NCBI GenBank assembly: GCA_964525185.1
Contig: CAZGFQ010000008.1
Span: 8,755 to 72,754, forward strand
Length of the DNA stretch: 64,000 bases
Direction: 5' to 3'
Origin: JABHGY01 sp964525185
Lineage (GTDB): Bacteria > Fidelibacterota > Marinisomatia > Marinisomatales > UBA1611
Positions 9,839 through 18,469 of the stretch are shown here, one piece after another. The position numbers and the translations under genes are program-made. The notes under the pieces were generated by a model. The model saw nothing but the letters and a program-made list of their open reading frames with translations, had not been told where the DNA came from and did not search any database. Every line of letters starts with the position of its first letter. Position 1 is the first letter of the stretch.

Positions 9839-9852
9839 AGAATTGATTCGTT

Positions 9853-11571
9853 CTATTTAGGATTTAAAAATGAAATATAAAACCCAGCTTTAGGACGCGG
9901 ATCGGATGGGTTATTAAAGAGAACAAATTTTCTAAATAGGACACGATTCCCGGCTTCATTTAGGATACGGCTTATGGTGGTAATTTCATCTAGGGATTTT
10001 ACCCAGATTAAGATGGGTTCAAAAATATGGGACTCTTTATATATTTGATCGAAATATTTTAACGAATAGCCGGATAAAGAAGAATCCAGTTGAACAATAA
10101 CATCTTCGGGAGTTAACCCTGTTCTCGTATTGAGTATCGCAGTCCCTTTTGGCATATCGAAACTGAAATAACGTCTTATATTTGAACTTCCTGTCTCTTT
10201 TTCTTCAGAATAACTTACTAAGTCACCAGGGAGGTATTTACCAAATTCAGGGTCGACAATGCTCGTGTATTCTAAACTGATAAAATTCTTTGTAATTGTG
10301 AGTGTCGAATATTTATTTATGTCCGTATTCAATAATATATCATTTAATGATTTGGATATGAGAAATGACTTATTAATTAATTCTTGAGGAAATGTGCTAC
10401 TTTTTTTGGCTAATGGTTCACCTGCTTTAGACGATGATCGATCTACTTTAAATATTACGTCAGTTTTTATGAAATTAAATGGCCATATTGGGTCATTAAT
10501 ATCTGATCTATATTTTAGATAATTCATACCAAGAAAAAGAATGCCAATTATGAGTAAATAATACAAGACATTATTTGATTCAGTTTTGATCGGTTTTTTG
10601 ATTTTAGATATGGTTCTTTTCCCTTTTTCTACATTAACAATCTCATCATCAGAAGGGGTATCGTAATATTTGTCAATAAGTGGGAAGTCTGTTAGCCCTG
10701 GCTCATTGAAAAAATTCATTGAGTAAATATGTGATTTAGATTTTGCCATCACAGTTAAAATTATCGACTCAAAAGAAGGCAAATTGTTAGGAATATCGTC
10801 ATAGTCGATACCTTCAAATGGTTTTAACTCAATCATTGAATTATTATCCCAAACTTTTTTCATTTTTGGTGTCAATGATCCCGTTGATATTATAGGTCTC
10901 TTACTGGGATTAGATGTTAAAGATAAAATGGTGGATGATTGGGCGCTTGAAGCAGTTGAATTTTTAACTATGATATTCCCTTTTGAAAATGTTAAATGTC
11001 CAAAATGAAACTGTTGATGTATTAATGCAAAAAAGCGAAAACCTTTATCAGACTTATGTACCCATGTTGATTCAGGCAAATCTCCCCAATCTAGGATTGT
11101 TGAGCTAATTGGGCCCATCCATAATGGTTGGCATCCTAAACCGGATAATGTCAGTTTTAGGTTTATTGCTAAATGTGTCGGAATTGAAACATAATGAAGA
11201 TTGGGTTCATCTGGTAAATATGTTTGACAATAAATAGATTTAAGCGGTTGTAACCTCTCTGCATTAACTTTCCAGTTTATAAAATCTAAATGATCTTCTC
11301 GGCTTAAATCTATTTCATTTTTAATAATGCCATGAGTCAATAAATCATCATCTATGGAAATTGTAATTTCATCTCCCGCTAATGGAATTGAATCATTAAT
11401 GTCTTTCAAATGATTAGATAAAACTTTATTTAACTCTTTCTCATTTGATAGTATTGGAAATAGAGAATTTTCTAATTTTACATTAGCGACTTTAGATAAA
11501 ATAATTTTGTCTGCAACCCTAGTCCATTGGGCGCAAAGAAGGTTCTTATTGGATATGACAAGACCAATCAA
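9853..11571 (-). CDS. GspL/PilM-like bitopic membrane protein (tentative)
   Basis: I do not recognise this 572-residue protein with certainty. Residues 1-330 look cytoplasmic, with short beta segments (IGLVISNKNLLCAQW, VSIPTHLAINLKLTLSGLG) reminiscent of PilM/GspL actin-like domains. One strong membrane span lies near residues 335-355 (NVLYYLLIIGILFLGMNYL). The remaining 215 residues would be periplasmic. That order (actin-like, one span, periplasmic) is the GspL or PilM-PilN-fusion layout. The start must be TTG at 11571 because an in-frame stop lies two codons upstream. The next gene upstream encodes a single-pass protein, also as in such systems. The function remains unproven. Confidence 0.4.
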   Translation of the reverse strand: MIGLVISNKNLLCAQWTRVADKIILSKVANVKLENSLFPILSNEKELNKVLSNHLKDINDSIPLAGDEITISIDDDLLTHGIIKNEIDLSREDHLDFINWKVNAERLQPLKSIYCQTYLPDEPNLHYVSIPTHLAINLKLTLSGLGCQPLWMGPISSTILDWGDLPESTWVHKSDKGFRFFALIHQQFHFGHLTFSKGNIIVKNSTASSAQSSTILSLTSNPSKRPIISTGSLTPKMKKVWDNNSMIELKPFEGIDYDDIPNNLPSFESIILTVMAKSKSHIYSMNFFNEPGLTDFPLIDKYYDTPSDDEIVNVEKGKRTISKIKKPIKTESNNVLYYLLIIGILFLGMNYLKYRSDINDPIWPFNFIKTDVIFKVDRSSSKAGEPLAKKSSTFPQELINKSFLISKSLNDILLNTDINKYSTLTITKNFISLEYTSIVDPEFGKYLPGDLVSYSEEKETGSSNIRRYFSFDMPKGTAILNTRTGLTPEDVIVQLDSSLSGYSLKYFDQIYKESHIFEPILIWVKSLDEITTISRILNEAGNRVLFRKFVLFNNPSDPRPKAGFYISFLNPK

Positions 11572-11583
11572 AACGGATTAATA

Positions 11584-12333
11584 TTAATCCCAGCTTCTAG
11601 TTCCATCACTGATCATTCCATGACTATTTGCTTTGAATGAAAATATAAGATAACGTGGTTCTTTATACGTTTCAACAATTGGGCTTGTCACACGCAAGCT
11701 TTTTATTTCTTCAACAATCTTTATATTATATTCATTTTGTGTTAATGGACAGTAATAAGTAGACGAATCAGGAACAAATGTGTCATAATATTCTACTAAT
11801 TCAACCCGTTCAACAGGAGTTTTTTCTAGTACTTCTTTAAAATTCGGATCATCTTGCATAAATGAAAGGTTTTTTAATTGAATATAGCTTGTATCATCTC
11901 TTGAAAGTTCTTCAGAATACATAATGATGGTAACGCTCGTATCACTGACTGTGTCTCTTCGGAATTTTTTAAATCCAAATGTTGTATCAAATTCAACAGG
12001 GAAACTTTCTGGAATATCTACAGAATAATTTTCATTTCCGAGAAGAATAGATTGTTCACCTATGAAATTCGAATCAGCAATGACAGAATCTCTTGCCGCA
12101 TTAACTAAATTCATAGCTTCATAAAAATCTGAATTGTACAAGCCAGTTAATTGATTATGAAATTCTTCAATATCATATAAATTTTGCATTCTGAAGCGAC
12201 TTTCATCTTCAAATACTTTTTCTTCTTCCCAAATGGCAACAGGTACATAAATTGTAATGACCAAGAATAATAATGCTAATACAATACCGACTTCAAGTAA
12301 GTCAGATCTTTGTTGTCTCTTTTTTAGTTCCAT
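11584..12333 (-). CDS. single-pass membrane protein, PilO/GspM position (hypothetical)
   Basis: The 249-residue product has a short basic cytoplasmic N-terminus (KKRQQRS), one membrane span (VGIVLALLFLVITIYVPVAIW, residues about 17-37), then an acidic, probably coiled-coil segment and a Ser/Thr-rich periplasmic region. The topology resembles small inner-membrane assembly proteins of type II secretion or type IV pilus platforms, but no diagnostic motif was found. It lies between the GspL/PilM-like gene and a helix-hairpin-helix gene with short spacers (12 and 6 bases), so the three are likely one unit. Confidence 0.4.
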   Translation of the reverse strand: MELKKRQQRSDLLEVGIVLALLFLVITIYVPVAIWEEEKVFEDESRFRMQNLYDIEEFHNQLTGLYNSDFYEAMNLVNAARDSVIADSNFIGEQSILLGNENYSVDIPESFPVEFDTTFGFKKFRRDTVSDTSVTIIMYSEELSRDDTSYIQLKNLSFMQDDPNFKEVLEKTPVERVELVEYYDTFVPDSSTYYCPLTQNEYNIKIVEEIKSLRVTSPIVETYKEPRYLIFSFKANSHGMISDGTRSWD

Positions 12334-12339
12334 AATGTT

Positions 12340-12783
12340 TTATTCCGTCTTAAGGATAATTCTCTTTTTATTTAGTTCTAAAGTTTTTGGACCGATTCCT
12401 TTAACCTTTTTTAAATCATCGATAGTTTTAAATAAACCGTAATCTTCTCTATAGTGAATGATTCTTTCTGCTGTGACAGGTCCAATCTTTGTTAATGATG
12501 TTAATTCGTCTTTATTTGCAGTATTAATATTAACAAATTCTAGTTCAACCTTCGAATCCTTTTCTTCAGAATTCGAAATTGTCTTTTTATGTTTTAATTC
12601 TAATAAATTTTCCTTCGAATAGATTGAATCGGCTAGTTTTTTAAATTCTGATTTTTCAATATGCTTTGAATGTATTGGAGATGAAACTGTTTTTTGTTTT
12701 AATTCAGAAATCGTAAACCCAATTACAGCAGATAATCCTAGAAACCCAATAATTGATTTTTCCTTCGACGTAAATAAAGTCAT
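12340..12783 (-). CDS. ComEA-like helix-hairpin-helix protein
   Basis: The N-terminus has a membrane anchor (IIGFLGLSAVIGFTISEL), then a charged linker, and the last 65 residues contain the tandem helix-hairpin-helix region (NINTANKDELTSLTKIGPVTAERIIHYRE ending in VKGIGPKTLEL). This is the DNA-binding ComEA module, used in natural competence to bind incoming duplex DNA in the periplasm. Similar modules occur in GspK-like proteins, so a secretion role is also possible. The ATG overlaps the dnaJ stop region: its start lies immediately downstream of dnaJ (overlap of 1 base with its neighbour's stop). Confidence 0.75.
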   Translation of the reverse strand: MTLFTSKEKSIIGFLGLSAVIGFTISELKQKTVSSPIHSKHIEKSEFKKLADSIYSKENLLELKHKKTISNSEEKDSKVELEFVNINTANKDELTSLTKIGPVTAERIIHYREDYGLFKTIDDLKKVKGIGPKTLELNKKRIILKTE

Positions 12784-13883
12784 TAAATATCTATTTTCGA
12801 AAATGGGTTTTTTATCGTTTGTTGTTCTTTCTCAAGTTGATTCAATGCATTTTTCTCAGATCTCGATATTGACTTTGGTGTCGAGATTTGAACTCTAACC
12901 ATTTGATCTCCACTACTACTTCCTCTTAAACGAGGGAATCCTTTGTTTTTTAAACGTAGAATCTGCCCTGATTGAATTCCTGCGGGAATTTTTAAATCAA
13001 CATGGCTTAAAATTGTTGGCACTTTAATCGATCCGCCTAGTGCAGCAGTAGTGTAAGGAATATTAAGTTGCAAATAAACATGTTCGCCGTCTCGGACAAA
13101 GTATTCATGATCTACTTCATCAAATACAACAATTAAATCACCCGCATTTCCTGCAATATTTTGATTTCCTTGGTTTGAGAGTGTTAAATAATTACCAGAC
13201 TCTACCCCTGCTGGAATATTTACCTTTATTGTTTCTTCTTTTGTAATTAATCCATCAGGTCCAGCACCAGATGGTCGATGGCCAATTACTTTACCACTCC
13301 CACTGCAATAAGGGCATTCTGAAGCTGTTCTCATTTGACCTAAAATAGTATTACTAATCCGTGATACTTGCCCTGCACCGTTACAACTAGAACAAGTATT
13401 AAATGTGGCCCCAGGGGCTGGAATACGTTTTTTTATTTTTATTTTTTTATCAATTCCTTTAGCAATCTCTTCATAAGTCAATTTTAATTTAATACGAATG
13501 TCGCTTCCTCCACGCCGCCTACCCTGTCCTCCTTGTCTGCTACCACCAAAAAAACTTTCAAATGGACTGCCGCCGCCACCAAATATATCACCAAACTGAC
13601 TAAATATATCATCCATGCTCATATGAACGCCACCACCAAAGCCAGCGTGACCGCCATCCCCCATTCCAACCCCCGCATGACCAAATTGATCATAGCGAGA
13701 TCTTTTAGTTTCATCACTCAGAACAGCATATGCTTCAGCTGCTTCTTTAAATATTTTTTCTGCTTCACCATCATCTGGATTCTTATCAGGATGATATTTC
13801 ATAGCCAGTTTTCTATATGATTTTTTGATCTCATTAGCTGACGCAGATTTGGAAACGCCTAATATATCGTAAAAATCTCTCAT
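12783..13883 (-). CDS. dnaJ: chaperone DnaJ with a reduced zinc domain
   Basis: This Hsp40 co-chaperone stimulates DnaK ATPase activity. The J domain occupies residues 1-70 with HPD at 31-33, followed by a Gly/Phe-rich region to about 125. The zinc domain holds only two CxxCxGxG motifs, CSSCNGAG (164-171) and CPYCSGSG (190-197), instead of four. By flanking sequence (SNTILGQM between them) they correspond to motifs 2 and 3, which form zinc centre II; motifs 1 and 4 (centre I) are replaced by APGATFN and HRPSGAGPDG. The substrate-binding C-terminal domains are intact. It overlaps grpE by 4 bases, so the two are translationally coupled. Confidence 0.95.
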   Translation of the reverse strand: MRDFYDILGVSKSASANEIKKSYRKLAMKYHPDKNPDDGEAEKIFKEAAEAYAVLSDETKRSRYDQFGHAGVGMGDGGHAGFGGGVHMSMDDIFSQFGDIFGGGGSPFESFFGGSRQGGQGRRRGGSDIRIKLKLTYEEIAKGIDKKIKIKKRIPAPGATFNTCSSCNGAGQVSRISNTILGQMRTASECPYCSGSGKVIGHRPSGAGPDGLITKEETIKVNIPAGVESGNYLTLSNQGNQNIAGNAGDLIVVFDEVDHEYFVRDGEHVYLQLNIPYTTAALGGSIKVPTILSHVDLKIPAGIQSGQILRLKNKGFPRLRGSSSGDQMVRVQISTPKSISRSEKNALNQLEKEQQTIKNPFSKIDI

Positions 13884-14407
13884 TTTTTGTTCACTATTAC
13901 TTTTGCATGTCTAATCACGCGATCCTTATAGCGATATCCTTTCTCAAATACATCTAATATTTGATCTTCCTCATAGGAATCATCTGTCTTGGTCATCATT
14001 GCATCATGAAGGTCAGGGTTTACATTCTCCCCTTTTTCTCCAAAAGGTTTAACATCTAAATCTCCAAGCCATTTGTCGATTTTATACAGCACAAGTGTTA
14101 ACCCTTCAGAAATAGATCCATCGACTTGAATACCTTCTTTGTCAATCGCAGTAGACAAACGGTTAATATCATCCATAACAGGTAAGAATGATTTAATGAC
14201 ATTTTCACCGCCATATTGAAGGAAACCACTTATTTCTTTATCTTTTCGGCGACGGAAATTTTCAAATTCAGCCTTAAGGCGTAAATGTTTGTCTTGGACT
14301 TCAGCTATTTGTTCTTTGAGTAAAACTAATTTTGTAGGTTTTTTGGGCTTCTTAGTTTTTTTTGAAGCACTTTTATCAGATTTTTCGTTTTTATTATTTT
14401 TTGCCAT
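13880..14407 (-). CDS. grpE: nucleotide exchange factor GrpE
   Basis: GrpE releases ADP from DnaK. The 175-residue protein has a lysine-rich disordered start (NKNEKSDKSASKKTKKPKK), a long helix with the family pattern LRLKAEFENFRRRK, and the C-terminal beta domain with FEKGYRYKDRVIRHAKVIV. It is followed by dnaJ with a 4-base overlap, and dnaK is not in this window. A perfect inverted repeat sits 42-60 bases upstream of the start (annotated separately). Confidence 0.95.
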   Translation of the reverse strand: MAKNNKNEKSDKSASKKTKKPKKPTKLVLLKEQIAEVQDKHLRLKAEFENFRRRKDKEISGFLQYGGENVIKSFLPVMDDINRLSTAIDKEGIQVDGSISEGLTLVLYKIDKWLGDLDVKPFGEKGENVNPDLHDAMMTKTDDSYEEDQILDVFEKGYRYKDRVIRHAKVIVNKK

Positions 14408-14448
14408 ATTATGAAATTATTATTTAGTGATAGAAATAAGACGACGAA

Positions 14449-14467
14449 TTTACATCTAGGATGTAAA
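14449..14467 (-). promoter_or_regulatory. 8-bp inverted repeat upstream of grpE
   Basis: A perfect 8-bp inverted repeat (TTTACATC, spacer of 3, GATGTAAA) lies in the 83-base gap between ftsX and grpE. It is not the HrcA CIRCE element (TTAGCACTC-N9-GAGTGCTAA). It could be an operator for the grpE-dnaJ transcript or a small hairpin. The spacer of 3 is short for a protein operator. Confidence 0.3.
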
Positions 14468-14490
14468 GATGAAAATAGATCGTAGAAATA

Positions 14491-15363
14491 TTATTTGAGT
14501 ATACTTGATATAGCTCTATAACTGCCTAAGACTGATATAATACCAGCCAACCCCGCTAGCCATAACCAAATAAACGGATCTACAGATAAAGACATTTTTA
14601 AATGAGCAACTGATTGGATGAGAAAATTACCACCTTTAATGAAGCCTAACATACTTGGATACACTAATAAGGTAGAAATTGCTCCCATGAGTAACCCTTC
14701 AAAAATGAAAGGCATTTTGATGAAAGACTTTGTAGCTCCAATTAATTGCATCGAATAAATAAGATTTTTCCGAGAAAAGACACTTAGTTTAACTGTATTG
14801 TAAATCACTAGCACAGCAATCAAAACGATTAAACCAGAAACATAAGGGAAATTAGCTAATAACTTTTGATAATAGCGTTCAAGCTTATTAACAAGGATAC
14901 CTTGATGTCTTACAACATCCACTCCATCCATTGACTTTATTTCTTGAATAATCGCATTAAATTTTAATCTTTTTGGACTATTACGGTTAAAATTAACGAC
15001 TGTACTCGCAGGCAAAGGATTATAACCTAATACATTAAAGATATCTTCGCCAAATTGATCTTGAAATATATTAACTGCATCTTTTTTCTCTATAACTGTT
15101 GCAGATCGTACACCTCTAATTTTTCGTATTTTTTCAGCAATAGCCTTTGCTTGCAGATCGCTAATTTCCTGTTTATAGAATACTTCAACTTTGTATTTGG
15201 ATCTAACATATTGAATTGTTTTATGAATATTTTCCCCTCCAATCATAAATAATCCAACGATGATAAGAGTAACATATAATGTAAAAATAGCCGTCAAAGA
15301 TGTGGCTTTGTGTCGCCATACATTTTTAAAACCTTCAGAAATCAAAAAGATAATTTGATCCAT
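14491..15363 (-). CDS. ftsX: cell division protein FtsX
   Basis: FtsX is the membrane subunit of the FtsEX ABC-type complex that activates peptidoglycan hydrolases at the septum. The 290-residue protein shows the N-terminal cytoplasmic helix (SEGFKNVWRHKATSLTAIFT), a first span (VTLIIVGLFMIGG), an extracellular loop with the family pattern VEVFYKQEISDLQAKAIAEK, and three C-terminal spans. Its start overlaps the ftsE stop (TAATG), giving the usual ftsE-ftsX gene order. Confidence 0.93.
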   Translation of the reverse strand: MDQIIFLISEGFKNVWRHKATSLTAIFTLYVTLIIVGLFMIGGENIHKTIQYVRSKYKVEVFYKQEISDLQAKAIAEKIRKIRGVRSATVIEKKDAVNIFQDQFGEDIFNVLGYNPLPASTVVNFNRNSPKRLKFNAIIQEIKSMDGVDVVRHQGILVNKLERYYQKLLANFPYVSGLIVLIAVLVIYNTVKLSVFSRKNLIYSMQLIGATKSFIKMPFIFEGLLMGAISTLLVYPSMLGFIKGGNFLIQSVAHLKMSLSVDPFIWLWLAGLAGIISVLGSYRAISSILK

Positions 15364-16019
15364 TATCCATTTCCTCTTAAATGGCCATTTTGGAGCTCCA
15401 TAATTCGATATCCACGCCCTTTAATAAGATTATAGTTATGGGAAGCCATTAATATTGTTGTGCCTGTTTCGTGAATCTCTTGTAATAATTTCACAAGTTC
15501 AAAAGCTGATACGGGGTCGAGGTTACCGGTAGGTTCGTCAGCTAACAAAATAGCTGGATCTTTTACAATTGCTCTTGCTAGAGATGCTCTTTGCTGTTCA
15601 CCGCCAGATAATTGGCTTGGTTTTAATTTTTCTTTCCCTTCTAATTTAACTAACCCTATGCATTCTTCTACTCGTTCTGTGATTTCTCTTGTTGGGTATC
15701 CCAATACATGCAATGGGAGGGCAATATTATCATACACATTTCGATCTTCAAGAAGTTGATAGTTTTGGAAGACCATTCCAATATCACGTCTTGCATAAGG
15801 AATTTTTCTTTTTTTCAATTTATGGCTTGAGTAATCGCCTGTTTTTACGAAACCAGCTTGGGGAAGTAAATCAAAATATATTAGTCGCATTAATGTTGTT
15901 TTTCCCGACCCAGTTGGCCCAATTAAAAAAGCAAAATCATTTTCGGGGATCGTAAAACTGAGATTATTAACACCAACATCCTTTTGGTGGTTGTATGTCA
16001 CATTCTGAAATTCAATCAT
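15363..16019 (-). CDS. ftsE: cell division ATP-binding protein FtsE
   Basis: This ABC ATPase partners FtsX. Walker A is GPTGSGKTT (residues 34-42), the signature is LSGGEQQRASLARAI, Walker B is ILLADEPTGNLD and the switch histidine is in ILMASHN. The 218-residue length is typical of FtsE/LolD-sized ATPases; adjacency and overlap with ftsX decides the assignment. Confidence 0.94.
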   Translation of the reverse strand: MIEFQNVTYNHQKDVGVNNLSFTIPENDFAFLIGPTGSGKTTLMRLIYFDLLPQAGFVKTGDYSSHKLKKRKIPYARRDIGMVFQNYQLLEDRNVYDNIALPLHVLGYPTREITERVEECIGLVKLEGKEKLKPSQLSGGEQQRASLARAIVKDPAILLADEPTGNLDPVSAFELVKLLQEIHETGTTILMASHNYNLIKGRGYRIMELQNGHLRGNG

Positions 16020-16067
16020 GGTCTAAACTTAAACATTTTTCTAGAACAATTTTATGAAGATTATAGA

Positions 16068-17114
16068 TTAAATATTACTGATCGCCCAGACTAAATAAGT
16101 CATATACACACCAATAAGAAACATACCTGAATATTTACCAATTTTCCATTTTCTAACTAAGAGAATGAAAAAGACAACCAATACCGATGCAAGAAGAAGA
16201 ATAACTGAACTAAATAGGTTTTCTTTTCCTACCACTAATGGGCCATCTGTTAAAAATAAGATTATCATCCACGGAACACCAAGCCCAATTAGAATATCAA
16301 ATATGTTCGATCCAAGTGCATTACTTATTGCCATACCTCCTCTTCCTTGACGGGCTACTATTATTGAAGACATCAAGTCTGGTATAGATGTTCCAATAGC
16401 CAATACTGTTAATGCAATAATAGCTTGAGGGACATGTAAAATATTAGAAATCATTACAGCAGATTCAACTAGGACCCAGCTCAAAGCACCAATGAAACTA
16501 ATTGAAATAAAAAAATTAACTATATAATGTTTTTCGGAAAGGAAAAATTTTGACAATAAAATATCAAATGGTTTGAAAATGATCATCCAGCCTGAAATGT
16601 CAGAATCTTTATTTTCTTCTAATTCATCATGGCTATCATCATCATATTTAAGGATTTTTCTCCAATTCATGACAGATATCACATAAATAATATAAACACC
16701 TATAAAAGATCCTGCTTCTATTATACTTATTTGGCCATCAGAAAAAGCCCATAATAAAAAAATGATTGAGATTGAATAAAAAATTGAATCTCTCAATACT
16801 GGCTGCCACGTAAGGATTGTGCTTCTTACTATAGCAGATGCGCCAATGATAACAAGTAAATTAAATAAAGCTGATCCAACAATTGTTCCAATGCCAATTT
16901 CCGCAAAATCGCCTGGTTTTAAAACTGATATTATGGATACAAAGAATTCCGGGGCACTTGATCCAATAGCCATCAAAGTTGCTCCTGCTACATCAGAAGA
17001 CATTCTTAAATCTTTAGCAACCCTATCAAGTGATTCAACAAAATAATCATCACAAACGTGAGATAATAAATAAAAAGATATAACAAGCGCAATACTCAGA
17101 GAAACTAATAACAT
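16068..17114 (-). CDS. CaCA-family sodium/calcium exchanger (YrbG-like)
   Basis: This is an inner-membrane cation antiporter with about ten predicted spans in two inverted halves. The two alpha repeats are visible: GATLMAIGSSAPEFFVS near residue 45 and ALTVLAIGTSIPDLMSS near residue 235, carrying the ion-coordinating acidic residues (Glu and Asp). A hydrophilic acidic loop (DDDSHDELEENKDSD) separates the halves. Length 348 is normal. The actual ion cannot be read from the sequence; calcium/sodium is the common one. Confidence 0.9.
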   Translation of the reverse strand: MLLVSLSIALVISFYLLSHVCDDYFVESLDRVAKDLRMSSDVAGATLMAIGSSAPEFFVSIISVLKPGDFAEIGIGTIVGSALFNLLVIIGASAIVRSTILTWQPVLRDSIFYSISIIFLLWAFSDGQISIIEAGSFIGVYIIYVISVMNWRKILKYDDDSHDELEENKDSDISGWMIIFKPFDILLSKFFLSEKHYIVNFFISISFIGALSWVLVESAVMISNILHVPQAIIALTVLAIGTSIPDLMSSIIVARQGRGGMAISNALGSNIFDILIGLGVPWMIILFLTDGPLVVGKENLFSSVILLLASVLVVFFILLVRKWKIGKYSGMFLIGVYMTYLVWAISNI

Positions 17115-17117
17115 GGG

Positions 17118-17705
17118 TTACCTATTAGGTTGGAACAATTTATGTTCATTTATATACTGCCAGACATCTAACGGGACCATATAGCGAATAGTTTTATCTT
17201 CGGTCCATCGTTTTCGAATAGTAGTCGATGAAATTTCAAATTTAGGAATATTAGCGAATTGAACTTTTTTCAATACCCACGGTTGAATTTCACTCGGTTT
17301 AAATCCTGGACGAACAGCAACGATAACTTGGCATACATTTAATATTTCTTCCGCATTTTTCCATGTATGAAAATCGCCAAGTGAATCACTTCCCATAAGG
17401 TAAAAAAGTTCTGGTTTTTCTAATGTATACTGTTCTTTTATATAGTTTATAGTATCAATGGAATAAGATATACCTTTTCTTTTAATCTCCACATCACACA
17501 GCTCAAAATTCGGGTTATTCGCAATCGCTATCTTTAACATGTTTAATCTATGAGCAATTGGACTTATAAATACTTTATGCGGTGGTTCATAAGCAGGAAT
17601 AAACATAATTTTATCAAATGCTTCTACTTCGCAAATTGTTTGCGCAATCAGTAAGTGGCCAATATGGGGCGGGTCAAAGGTCCCGCCGAATAAACATATT
17701 TTCAA
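17118..17705 (-). CDS. nadD: nicotinate-nucleotide adenylyltransferase
   Basis: It makes deamido-NAD from nicotinate mononucleotide and ATP. The nucleotidyltransferase motif is GGTFDPPHIGH (HxxH at residues 14 and 17). FIPAYEPPHK, LMGSDSLGDFHTWKNAEEIL and the C-terminal ISSTTIRKRW are diagnostic of NadD. The start is TTG at 17705, which overlaps the bamD stop by 4 bases (TTGA). At 195 residues it is full length. Confidence 0.95.
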   Translation of the reverse strand: MKICLFGGTFDPPHIGHLLIAQTICEVEAFDKIMFIPAYEPPHKVFISPIAHRLNMLKIAIANNPNFELCDVEIKRKGISYSIDTINYIKEQYTLEKPELFYLMGSDSLGDFHTWKNAEEILNVCQVIVAVRPGFKPSEIQPWVLKKVQFANIPKFEISSTTIRKRWTEDKTIRYMVPLDVWQYINEHKLFQPNR

Positions 17706-18463
17706 TTAGATTCCTTTTCAGACAATTTCTTTGAATTATTAATATATTTATGTGCTTTTTCTCTTATGTTGTTTGATTTTATTTTTTGATTATTATAATC
17801 CAAATAAGATTCTGCAGATTCGACATTTTTCAATAAACAATGACTTTTAATAATACCGAGATGTGCTTCTTCTGCATAAGATGTATCATAAAAATGAGCT
17901 ATAAGTTGCTCATAAGCTAGGATAGCTGATTCATATTCTTCCATTTTAATATATAGTACACCTGTTTCTAATATTTTATAAGCCATCTTATTTCTCAATT
18001 CTTGTATTGCTGTTAACGCTTCACTCACTTTCGGAGATGAAGGGAAATCTTCAATAAATTCTTGATATCGTTCCAAAGCTTTTTGTGAATATGTTTGGTC
18101 TAAATAATATTCGGGAGATTCTATATCATATGCTTCACAAATTCTATATCGTGCTTTTTCAACATAAGGGCTAAAAGCCATTTTGCGAGCTAATTTTTCA
18201 AACTCAGATATAGCTAATAAATATTCTTTATTTAAGAAAAAAGATTCTCCTAAATAAAATTGTGCATCATCTCCCAAATCACTTCCTGTCCCGCGAATGA
18301 CAACATATTGAAACTCTTCTTGAGCACGTAAATATTTCTCATCTTCTAGAAACGCTTTTCCTTGAATAAATCTTGACTCCAGGTCGATGGTAACATCGGG
18401 TTTGTTGCTAGAACAATTAAGATATATTAAACTGAAAAGTACGATTAATAATAATTTTTGCAT
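17702..18463 (-). CDS. bamD: outer membrane assembly lipoprotein BamD
   Basis: BamD helps BamA fold outer-membrane beta-barrels. The signal peptide ends in a lipobox (LIYLNC, Cys at about 17), after which come TPR-like helices: LRAQEEFQYVVIRGTGSDLGDDAQFYLGE is the typical BamD first repeat, then SPYVEKARYRICEAY and a repeat near FPSSPKVSEAL. The 253-residue length is normal. A general tetratricopeptide lipoprotein is the alternative, but the repeat spacing fits BamD well. Confidence 0.88.
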   Translation of the reverse strand: MQKLLLIVLFSLIYLNCSSNKPDVTIDLESRFIQGKAFLEDEKYLRAQEEFQYVVIRGTGSDLGDDAQFYLGESFFLNKEYLLAISEFEKLARKMAFSPYVEKARYRICEAYDIESPEYYLDQTYSQKALERYQEFIEDFPSSPKVSEALTAIQELRNKMAYKILETGVLYIKMEEYESAILAYEQLIAHFYDTSYAEEAHLGIIKSHCLLKNVESAESYLDYNNQKIKSNNIREKAHKYINNSKKLSEKESN

Positions 18464-18469
18464 TGTTTT

